From NCBI GenBank assembly GCA_019192545.1, contig JAHCMI010000035.1:1-64000 (forward strand): a stretch of 64,000 bases of DNA, in the 5' to 3' direction. Below are positions 1 to 6,277 of the stretch, in pieces; within the stretch, counting starts at the first letter, position 1, and each line of letters opens with the position of its first letter. This DNA comes from Rivularia sp. MS3. Its GTDB lineage: Bacteria; Cyanobacteriota; Cyanobacteriia; Cyanobacteriales; Nostocaceae. The position numbers and the translations under genes were made by a program. The notes under the pieces are model-generated. The model was not told where the DNA came from. It saw only the letters and a program-made list of their open reading frames with translations, and did no database searches.

Positions 1-34
1 TTTTGAAGAGTAAATAATTGATAAAAATAAATAT

Positions 35-225
35 TTATGATGGTGGATGCCAATTACTCTCAATCCACAATGCTCTTGCTTCGGTTAAATAATCATTATT
101 TAATCGTAAAGCAATTACAGTTGCTCTGCCTGTAGGTGTTACACCAGCAATATGAGTTCCACCATTTACCCAATCAAAATGTTCTTGTCATGATTGTTTT
201 CTTGGATTAAACACAAACTAGCAAC
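35..225 (-). pseudogene. HNH endonuclease C-terminal fragment (decayed)
   Basis: Read on the minus strand, this stretch gives NPRKQS*QEHFDW followed by TPTGRATVIALRLN and ends WHPPS before a TAA at 37-35. This is the pattern I associate with the C-terminal part of cyanobacterial HNH endonucleases (NPR..W.EHF.W ... T..GRATV.AL..N). A TGA replaces what is probably a Trp codon, and the HNH catalytic part is missing upstream. It is a remnant with no usable start. Family assignment is from memory of the motif and not from a search. Confidence 0.55.
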
Positions 226-405
226 AGCTTTATCTAATGGTTTGGCTTGTTTAAGTGCAATTGCTTCAAATACTTGCTTCCAAACTTTATCTTTTTTATT
301 TGCTAATACTTCTAATTTTTATACCTTAGCTCGATGTTCTAATTCTTGTTCTTTCTCAAGTCGTTGACTTGTTCTTTCTTCTGCCAATCTTAATAATTGG
401 GACAT
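226..405 (-). pseudogene. Decayed fragment, Lys/Glu-rich C-terminal region of an unknown protein
   Basis: From an ATG at 405 the minus strand reads MSQLLRLAEERTSQRLEKE, then a stop (HRAKV*KLEVL), then KVWKQVFEAIALKQAKP and KAVASLCL, where it runs into the HNH remnant in another frame. The charged helical character and the KQAKPLDKAVA stretch faintly resemble the C-terminal region of cyanobacterial SWIM zinc-finger proteins, but that is a weak impression. An in-frame stop and the frame change at the junction mark it as non-functional. Confidence 0.4.
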
Positions 406-411
406 ATATCA

Positions 412-608
412 AATATATTCAGGTTTATTGTATATTTCCTCTAAGTTATTTTTAGATTATGAGAAAGTAGTTAATAAAAGAGGAAGAATCGCCTCTGTTT
501 CTTCGATAGCTTTTTCTAAAGCTTGATAGGGAAATTGACCAGTACTGTTTTCTAGCTATGATAAGATTTCTTCTGATTGCAAAAAATAGAAAAAGCTGGA
601 CGAGACAT
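412..608 (-). pseudogene. DUF1186-like N-terminal fragment (decayed)
   Basis: The minus strand gives EEILS*LENSTGQFPYQALE then KAIEETEAILPLLLTTFS*S and KNNLEEIYNKPEYI, with two in-frame stops and a frame disturbance near the beginning (SRPAFSIF). LENSTGQFP..ALE.AI..REAITP.LL and NLEE.....YI match what I recall of the DUF1186 family N-terminus. It lies directly upstream of two other broken fragments in the same orientation, so 1-610 looks like a scrap heap of truncated genes. No function is expected. Confidence 0.5.
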
Positions 609-763
609 ATTGACATATAGGACTCCTATTTGATTTTTGAAAAAATAATTTAGTTCAAAGCTTGCGTTACAAAGGTTTGATTCTCAGTATACCTAGCAAG
701 ATTCAATTAGGATTCCTATATTTATGACTACCTATATAATTATTGATTCTTTAAGTAAATTTT

Positions 764-1060
764 TCAACGTTTTTTTCGTGAATTATTTTGTGCAGATGGA
801 AGAGAAGACAAATAGTTTTCTATTGCTTTTAAATGTGCTTGAGGATTGCTATCTTTATTTTGCATCCAATCAAGTATTAGTGAAATGTTATATCTAATCA
901 CTCTTGGATTAATCATTACCCAATAGATATCTTTTTCAAGTATTCCTTCAAGTCTATACTTTTTCAAAGTTTGGGGAGATAAGCCAGTCATTTCTGCTGC
1001 TACTTGTTTATTAACTAGCTGATAATGTTGCGCTACTATTTTCTTTGGAGCATTTTTCAT
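764..1060 (-). CDS. Small helix-turn-helix (excisionase-like) DNA-binding protein
   Basis: A protein of 98 residues beginning MKNAPKKIVAQHYQL. The start at 1060 is chosen over a longer reading because AAAGGAG lies about 9 bases upstream of this ATG, while the extra N-terminal residues look non-coding. The motif AAEMTGLSPQTLKKYRLEG followed by hydrophobic IYWVMINPRVIRYN is a MerR/excisionase-type winged helix in which the protein recognises DNA without a metal domain. The C-terminus (HLKAIENYLSSLP...RKKR) is basic. Proteins of this shape are common near mobile regions in filamentous cyanobacteria and probably act as local regulators. The target is unknown. It stands alone, flanked by broken genes and a fold-back repeat. 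Confidence 0.7.
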   Translation of the reverse strand: MKNAPKKIVAQHYQLVNKQVAAEMTGLSPQTLKKYRLEGILEKDIYWVMINPRVIRYNISLILDWMQNKDSNPQAHLKAIENYLSSLPSAQNNSRKKR

Positions 1061-1195
1061 GTTGATAATCTCCTTTGAAGTAAGTTTGATTGATAAAAAT
1101 AAAGGCAAGACAAAAGTTGCCCTCATAAATTTGGAAAGAAAATTTATAAGCCTAAACTGGAGCTTGTCACCATAAAATAATTTGTTACCAATAAA

Positions 1196-1378
1196 GGCAG
1201 TCAGCAGTAGGGAATTGTGTTTCCGGCTGCCCACGTGGGTAACAGTTCCCTGAATTTATTTATGGAGAATAAAATTTTTTTGAGATGCGTAGCACGAGAA
1301 AAAATACGTCTCTGACTTGAAACCCCTAAATTAATATATGGGGTTACGACTGCCGACTGCCCACTTACGACTGCCCCT
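1196..1378. repeat. Fold-back element with inverted heptamer repeats
   Basis: The left end reads GGCAGTCAGCAGTAGGG (1196-1212) and the right end carries the reverse complement type CGACTGCCGACTGCCC (1348-1363) plus CGACTGCCCC. The interior contains a degenerate copy (about 1281-1312) of the GAGACGTAGCA palindrome seen intact at 53422-53444 and a short AACCCC...GGGGTT hairpin. A 67-residue open frame on the minus strand of this stretch consists mainly of repeat and is not called. The overall design is the same as the elements at 11558-11743 and 29730-29924. Confidence 0.6.
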
Positions 1379-1404
1379 TCATCTATGGTGAGGACTAAAT
1401 ACAA

Positions 1405-2294
1405 ACAATTGACAAAAAATCCAAATCTAAAGTTTTTGCGACCGACAAATACTTCTTGCTCATAAAATAATTCCTTCTGTGTATTTGGCGCGATTCATGA
1501 AGGAATATTTTTGGAGATTTTGAACTTAAAAAGCGAACTTTGGGGGTAAATCCAACACATTGAACTATTTATACATATTTATCCATATTTTGACAATTTT
1601 TCATCCTAAAAAGAATTAATAGCTAATATCAAGCTGTATAATATTTTTCTTAATCTATTTAATTAGATACTTGTTATTTATACAAAGCATATAGTGAAAA
1701 AAGTTATTCCGAATAAAGGTTAGAGAGAATATAGTTATTGATAATTTGAGTAAATATAATGTATAAAAATATTGCTATTAACTAAGTAATGATTTTTCCT
1801 AAATTTGCAACTTTATAAATAGCCAAGCTAGCAAAATAACCATTTTTAGAGGTTGTGCAATTTTCGAGAATTTTATTAGTTCTTATTAGTTCTGATTATT
1901 AAGAAAATACAACTACCATCCGTAAGTGGTAGGTTGTTTTTTCAAAGATTTTCGTTTAGCTTGAGAAAAGTATTTGCATACTCGAAGATAATTAACTGTA
2001 TGTTCGCTCTTTCTGCCTAAGTCCTCTGTATAAAAGTATGAGCGATAGTAAAATCATTGATTTTAAGTGATTTTTATCTTTGTAAATGTCACGTAATTGA
2101 GTGCTTATGGTTGGTTTGAAGTACTTAAAAATAAGCACTTGATTATTAGAAAACGGTATTCATCTTCAGGTTAATATGACAATTTGTAAGCATCACCAAG
2201 CATATCCTAAGTTATAAAACACTTCAAACTCGGCTCTATTTTCAAACTAATCAATCTGCATCTTTCTTGTTCTAATGACGGAGAAAGTAAAGTC
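1405..2294. other. AT-rich intergenic region upstream of the replication genes
   Basis: About 890 bases with no convincing gene. It holds a terminator-like hairpin on the plus strand (ACAACTACCA at 1909-1918 paired with TGGTAGGTTGT at 1927-1937, followed by TTTTTT) and a perfect 9-base inverted repeat (AGTGCTTAT 2100-2108, ATAAGCACT 2131-2139). Its place directly before a putative plasmid replication protein makes it a candidate for an origin or its control region, but I see no clear iteron series. Confidence 0.35.
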
Positions 2295-3065
2295 ATGATA
2301 CCCAAACCCATAAGAGACAAGCGAGGTAAAGTAATGGGAGAATTTTATCCTTTGCAAAAACATGAGTTGATTGCTTTGCGTAAAGCCAAGCTAATTAACA
2401 ATACAGCTTTCGTTCATTTAGCACTCCGATATGAGAATCCATTTTGCGATCGCCAAATCACGATTATCCCTAAAGAGTTTGCAAAACGTTGGTTTCTTCC
2501 AGAAAGTAGTGTCTATGAAGCAATTGGCAAACTTAAGATAAGTAAGGCAATTCATATAAACTCAGGAAGATTTACTATTGAATGGGTCGATTCTCAACAA
2601 CAAGAAGGTTCTGACAATCCAGAAAATTTCTGGGAATCCAGAAAAAATTCTGAGAATTCAGAAAATAATCTGGAATCTCAGAAAAAATTATGGAATCCCA
2701 GAAAAAATTCTGGAAACCCAGAAAATCGAACTCCGAAATGCGCTCCAGATAAAGATGACAGCACCCCTCAGACTATTCAGACTTATTCAAACTTTATTCA
2801 AACTCTCTCAGATAATGAGCGAGCGAATTTTTTAGAATATTGTCAAGATAAGACGAAGAATCTTAGCCAAGAAATAAATGACCTAGAAGCATGGTTGGCA
2901 CATAAAAATAAAGCTGGACAGAACAGATGGGAAGTTTATTATCAGAATTTTCTAGATAGTACATCTAACAAGTCCACTAAAGTTGAGTACCAAAAGGCAG
3001 TTGAAGAATGGCAAGAAGAATTAAGAGCTAAACAGAAACTTGCCGAAAACCTTATTCAGCAATAA
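2295..3065 (+). CDS. Putative plasmid replication/primosome accessory protein
   Basis: A protein of 256 residues with no family I can name firmly. Residues 15-95 look like a winged helix-turn-helix (LIALRKAKLINNTAFVHLAL ... IPKEFAKRWFLPESSVYEAIGKL), as in replication initiator or DnaD-like proteins. Residues about 108-145 are an Asn/Glu/Lys/Trp-rich low-complexity stretch built on a WNPRKNS-like unit, and the C-terminus is a charged helix. The ATG at 2295 follows GGAGAAAG by 8-9 bases. It ends 14 bases before a DnaB-like helicase gene, and this pairing suggests that it loads or partners the helicase during plasmid replication. That role is inferred from context and the N-terminal fold pattern. 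Confidence 0.55.
   Translation: MIPKPIRDKRGKVMGEFYPLQKHELIALRKAKLINNTAFVHLALRYENPFCDRQITIIPKEFAKRWFLPESSVYEAIGKLKISKAIHINSGRFTIEWVDSQQQEGSDNPENFWESRKNSENSENNLESQKKLWNPRKNSGNPENRTPKCAPDKDDSTPQTIQTYSNFIQTLSDNERANFLEYCQDKTKNLSQEINDLEAWLAHKNKAGQNRWEVYYQNFLDSTSNKSTKVEYQKAVEEWQEELRAKQKLAENLIQQ
2616..2729 (+). repeat. In-frame imperfect tandem repeat
   Basis: Units of about 20-24 bases resembling GGAATCCCAGAAAAAATTCT recur five to six times, giving the protein stretch from NPENFWES to GNPEN. The period is irregular, and the alternative +1 frame is also open through it. Confidence 0.6.
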
Positions 3066-3079
3066 CCGTAGGAGCAATT

Positions 3080-4426
3080 ATGATAGACAAACTACCACCA
3101 ACGAATCTTGAAGCAGAAGAAGCAATACTCGGAGGAATTTTACTTGACCCCTTAGCTATAAGTCGGGTGTGTGATTATTTAGTACCTGATGCTTTTTATA
3201 TTTCTTCACACAATGAAATCTATCAAGCCTTACTAAGACTGCATCATAACGGGAAGCCTACAGATTTGCTTACAGTTATAGACTGGCTAAAAGACCATGA
3301 CTTACTCATGAAAATTGGCGGCAGAAATAAACTGGTATCGCTACTCGAACGCACGGTATCTGCCGTAAACATAGATGCACTTGCAGAACTGGTAATGGAA
3401 AAATACATTCGACGTAGGTTGATTAGCGTAAGTTATGAAATAAATGAACTAGCTCACCAAACACAGATAGATTTACCTGAAATTATTGAAGCTTCACAGC
3501 AAAAGCTGTATCAAGTATCCAACGAGCAATTTCACACAAATACCGAACATAACAGCGCTATAGCATATTATGCATATACGGACTTGGAATCAAACAAACC
3601 AATTTACCCAACAGGATTAAAAGAACTTGATAAATTAATTATTGGGTTTGAACCAGGTACATTGAACATTGTTGCTGGTCGCCCATCAATGGGGAAGTCA
3701 ATGATTGCAATGAATTTGGCATTGGGAACGATACAGAATTACAACTTGCCAGTAGTTATTTTCTCCCTGGAAATGTCGAAAATACAGCTTGAATATAGAC
3801 TATGGAGTACCATTAGTGTTCATAAAGAATACGAATCACTATTAACAAAACCCATAGGTCTTGATAGAGTTCGTCGTCATCGTTCTGGCTTGAATCCCCT
3901 ATCTGATAAAGAATTCGCAAGTATTGCGAAAATTGCAAGCGTTTCAGGCGATCTACCACTTTACATTAATGACAGTCGAGGAATAACAGTTGCAGGAATT
4001 ACTTCAGAATGTCGTCAGATTCAAGCTAGAGAAGGAAGATTAGGGTTAGTAATTGTTGATTATTTGCAAATGATGGCTCCCGATACCCAAGGAAATCGTA
4101 GCTATGAACTTGGTGATGTTGCACGAGGATTATACAAAATGGCAAGTGAGTTAGATGTGCCAGTTTTAGCCCTGTCGCAGATTTCGAGGGGAGTAGAAGG
4201 AAGGAATAATAAACGCCCAACAATGAGTGACCTAAGCCAATCAGGAGTTTTGGAAATGGTCGCAGATAACGTTATTCTTCTTTATCGAGATGAGTATTAT
4301 CATCGGGAAACAGTTGATAAAGGCATTTTAGAATTAATCGTTGCTAAAGCGCGACATGGTGAAACGGGAACCGCAGTCCTTTTAATGGATACAGCTTATT
4401 CTATTGTCAGGAATATAAAAAAATAA
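3080..4426 (+). CDS. dnaB: DnaB-like replicative helicase
   Basis: A protein of 448 residues in the normal DnaB layout. The N-terminal domain begins PPTNLEAEEAILGGILLDP, and the RecA-like helicase domain has Walker A GRPSMGKS (residues 200-207) and Walker B LVIVDYLQMM, with a late arginine-containing RHGETGT segment. It should unwind DNA as a 5'-3' hexameric helicase at the replication fork. TAGGAG sits 7 bases before the ATG. It follows the putative replication protein by 14 bases and ends at a strong terminator hairpin, so the two form a short operon. A plasmid copy is likely given the neighbouring conjugation genes; the chromosomal dnaB would be elsewhere. There is no sign of an intein. 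Confidence 0.92.
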   Translation: MIDKLPPTNLEAEEAILGGILLDPLAISRVCDYLVPDAFYISSHNEIYQALLRLHHNGKPTDLLTVIDWLKDHDLLMKIGGRNKLVSLLERTVSAVNIDALAELVMEKYIRRRLISVSYEINELAHQTQIDLPEIIEASQQKLYQVSNEQFHTNTEHNSAIAYYAYTDLESNKPIYPTGLKELDKLIIGFEPGTLNIVAGRPSMGKSMIAMNLALGTIQNYNLPVVIFSLEMSKIQLEYRLWSTISVHKEYESLLTKPIGLDRVRRHRSGLNPLSDKEFASIAKIASVSGDLPLYINDSRGITVAGITSECRQIQAREGRLGLVIVDYLQMMAPDTQGNRSYELGDVARGLYKMASELDVPVLALSQISRGVEGRNNKRPTMSDLSQSGVLEMVADNVILLYRDEYYHRETVDKGILELIVAKARHGETGTAVLLMDTAYSIVRNIKK

Positions 4427-4451
4427 TTACAGCGCGTAGTCAAATAGATAA

Positions 4452-4503
4452 AGGTGCTAGGGGAAATTCATCACCACTTATTCCCCTAGCACCTAATTTT
4501 TTT
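4452..4503 (+). terminator. Rho-independent terminator after dnaB, palindrome shared with methyltransferase repeats
   Basis: AGGTGCTAGGGGAA (4452-4465) pairs perfectly with TTCCCCTAGCACCT (4481-4494), a 14-base-pair stem with a 15-base loop, followed by AATTTTTTTG. It lies 26 bases after the helicase stop. The same GTGCTAGGGG...CCCCTAGCAC palindrome occurs eight times inside the methyltransferase gene at 34442-35369. The rest of 4504-4806 is AT-rich and shows no gene; it must hold the promoter of the conjugation operon. Confidence 0.85.
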
Positions 4504-4806
4504 GATGTATGAGAGTAAAAATTATCAACATATAAAATTTAATTATTTTCTAGGTGTACTACGGAAGTTTAATTGTAATTTATAATCTCAAAATTACACA
4601 TTAATACGCTGATTAAAGAAAAAATATATACACAATAAAGATTTTTTAGTCATCTATACACAAAATAGAAGTTATTAATTTGACTAAAAAATTTATTATT
4701 TTTATAAATAAAAATACGAGTAACATCTCTAACAATTGGATGATGAAATTACTAGTTAGGTAGAGTTATCAAGTAAATAGAAAACAAAGACAACTCTATT
4801 TTTTTT

Positions 4807-5373
4807 ATGCTTTTTAAAGCGTCTAAATTTTCTGAATCGCGCCAAGGAAGCTATTGCAGAAAATATTTGATTAGCTCCCCTTTGATAATACGAACTGGTT
4901 TATTTATTTCATGTCTAGATTCAATTATTTGTCCGAGTTTAATTAGCTTTACTACGACAAGCTTTTTGATATCTGGAGCAGTTGCAATTACTTGGCGACA
5001 GTATTTAGATGCTTTATTTAATGTCATTACAAAGTTTTCTAAACGATATAAGATAACTTCGTCTGCACTTACGGTTTTAAGTGGATTTCTACTGTTAGAC
5101 GCTCTCTCAACTCCGGTGCAAGCACAGTTTTTCCAAAATGCAGAAACCTGGATGAGCGGTCAGTTTGCAGGTGCGGATGAAGCAATTGTTTTATCGTTTA
5201 ACGTACTACGAGGATTATTCATACTTTACTTGGGAATTTCTTTAGTAAAGGTGATTCAGGCAGCCAGAAACGATGAAGATTGGCAAAATTTAGCGAGAAC
5301 ACCAATGATTATTTTGATTGCAGTTACGGTTGGGGATATCTTAACCAATTTGATTATTGGAGGAGCAGGTTAA
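4807..5373 (+). CDS. VirB2/TrbC-like pilin or inner-membrane channel protein
   Basis: An open frame of 188 residues; the true start is uncertain because no ribosome site precedes the ATG at 4807. The recognisable part starts near residue 80 with a basic stretch, a hydrophobic signal-like segment (ALTVLSGFLLLDAL) and a cleavage-like STPVQA-QFF. Two membrane segments follow (FNVLRGLFILYLGISLVKVI and MIILIAVTVGDILTNLIIG). This is the usual shape of VirB2/TrbC pilins: a long leader and a small two-helix mature protein. It is the first gene of the mating-channel operon, followed by VirB3- and VirB4-like genes. Homology to a specific pilin is inferred from topology and order. Confidence 0.6.
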   Translation: MLFKASKFSESRQGSYCRKYLISSPLIIRTGLFISCLDSIICPSLISFTTTSFLISGAVAITWRQYLDALFNVITKFSKRYKITSSALTVLSGFLLLDALSTPVQAQFFQNAETWMSGQFAGADEAIVLSFNVLRGLFILYLGISLVKVIQAARNDEDWQNLARTPMIILIAVTVGDILTNLIIGGAG

Positions 5374-5374
5374 A

Positions 5375-5406
5375 GGGCAGTCGGCAATCGGCAGTCGGCA
5401 GTCGGG
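5375..5406 (+). repeat. Short tandem heptamer repeat (CAGTCGG/CAATCGG)
   Basis: GGGCAGTCGGCAATCGGCAG and continuing units, period 7, between the pilin-like and VirB3-like genes. This matches the short tandemly repeated sequences known from heterocystous cyanobacteria. Confidence 0.85.
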
Positions 5407-5431
5407 GGAAGAATGTTTTTGGAGTAAGTAG

Positions 5432-5770
5432 ATGGAAGATAAAAAGTATCGTAAAGTAAATGCGACTCTAGGGAAACAACCATCAATCGGTCCATTTCCA
5501 GCAGACCAATTAATTCCTTGGGCAATTATAAGTGGTGTTTCCTATTATCTTGCTCATGGTTTATTGAGATTAAATTGGGTTTGGACTTGTTCTATAGCAG
5601 CTTGGGGAATAGCAACGTGGTGGATATTGACTGCCAATGGCGCTTGGCGGATTTTGTCTAAGTTTGTAGCAACTCCAAATTGGACAAGAGTACGTATGAG
5701 GTATGAGGCAGTCGGCAGTCGGCAGTCGGCAGTGGAAAAGAGAAAAAGAAAGAGAAAAGGAAGCGATTGA
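5432..5770 (+). CDS. VirB3-like small membrane protein with repeat-derived C-terminus
   Basis: A protein of 112 residues with GGAG about 9 bases before its ATG. It has two close hydrophobic segments (LIPWAIISGVSYYLAHGLL and WVWTCSIAAWGIATWWILT), the normal topology of VirB3/TrbD proteins that sit beside the VirB4 ATPase in the inner membrane. After residue about 93 the sequence AVGSRQSAVEKRKRKRKGSD is encoded by a heptamer repeat (5705-5735) and a purine-rich tail, so the natural C-terminus was probably replaced when the fold-back element and its opposite-strand gene were inserted. The VirB4-like gene follows after that insertion. Confidence 0.6.
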   Translation: MEDKKYRKVNATLGKQPSIGPFPADQLIPWAIISGVSYYLAHGLLRLNWVWTCSIAAWGIATWWILTANGAWRILSKFVATPNWTRVRMRYEAVGSRQSAVEKRKRKRKGSD

Positions 5771-6274
5771 ACGTGGTTACATTGAGGCTTGAATAGAACG
5801 AATCAGTGAGCGTATCATTCTGCCGAGTGATTCACATTCTTCTAAGATTGGATTAGCTACATCAGATGTTGCTAATTTAACCCGAACACTGAGGATAAGA
5901 TGAGTTTCTAATTCCTTTAAGGAACCTTGAGCGACTCTGAGAAATTGAACATATTCCCCCTTTGAATTTCTTCCATATCCCTCAGCTATATTGGCTGGCA
6001 CAGAAACAGCAGCCCGTTGAATTTGCGAAGACATTCCATACATTTCTTGCTTTGGATAATTCCTAGTTAGTAAATAGCATTTTTCCGCAATGTCCATCCC
6101 CTTCTGCCAAACTCGTAAATCTCGATAAGAGCGTATTTCATGATTGCTATTCACTTTGATGCTTCCTAAATCACTTTCCTATTACCTCCTATTATCCCCT
6201 ATGAACTACCTACTTTTAAAACAAATTTACTACTTTCTTCTTCCGACTGCCGACTGCCGATTGCCGACTGCCCT
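5705..6274. mobile_element. Candidate insertion: S23-type ORF bracketed by inverted heptamer repeats
   Basis: The left bracket is GGCAGTCGGCAGTCGGCAGT (about 5707-5734) and the right bracket is its complement, CCGACTGCCGACTGCCGATT and following units (about 6243-6272). Between them lies one minus-strand gene, while all surrounding genes of the conjugation operon run on the plus strand. No transposase is present. Whether the unit moves as such, or whether the repeats simply expanded on both sides, cannot be decided from one copy. Confidence 0.45.
5777..6154 (-). CDS. Four-helix-bundle protein of the 23S rRNA intervening-sequence family
   Basis: A protein of 125 residues with the family signature RDLRVWQKGMDIAEKCYLLT, the central QIQRAAVSVPANIAEGYGR and the LRVAQGSLKELETHLILS helix. 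Members form pentameric four-helix bundles; they occur in 23S rRNA intervening sequences, as Avd with diversity-generating retroelements, and as stand-alone genes. No reverse transcriptase is visible here, so Avd is not supported. GTG at 6154 is the start, with AGGA about 10 bases upstream. It lies opposite to, and inside, the conjugation operon and is bracketed by inverted heptamer repeats, which suggests a cassette acquired late. Its cellular role is not known. Confidence 0.85.
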   Translation of the reverse strand: MNSNHEIRSYRDLRVWQKGMDIAEKCYLLTRNYPKQEMYGMSSQIQRAAVSVPANIAEGYGRNSKGEYVQFLRVAQGSLKELETHLILSVRVKLATSDVANPILEECESLGRMIRSLIRSIQASM

Positions 6275-6277
6275 CTC

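Noticed and set aside
1201-1404. 67-residue open frame on the minus strand
   Set aside because: It is built mostly from heptamer repeats and a degenerate palindrome, with no ribosome site or protein-like composition.
2578-2835. Alternative-frame protein in the replication gene
   Set aside because: It is an open +1 frame caused by the purine-rich repeat; the main frame has a good ribosome site and a folded N-terminus.
5777-6154. Avd protein of a diversity-generating retroelement
   Set aside because: No reverse transcriptase, template repeat or variable repeat was found in the window; only the S23 family fold is supported.
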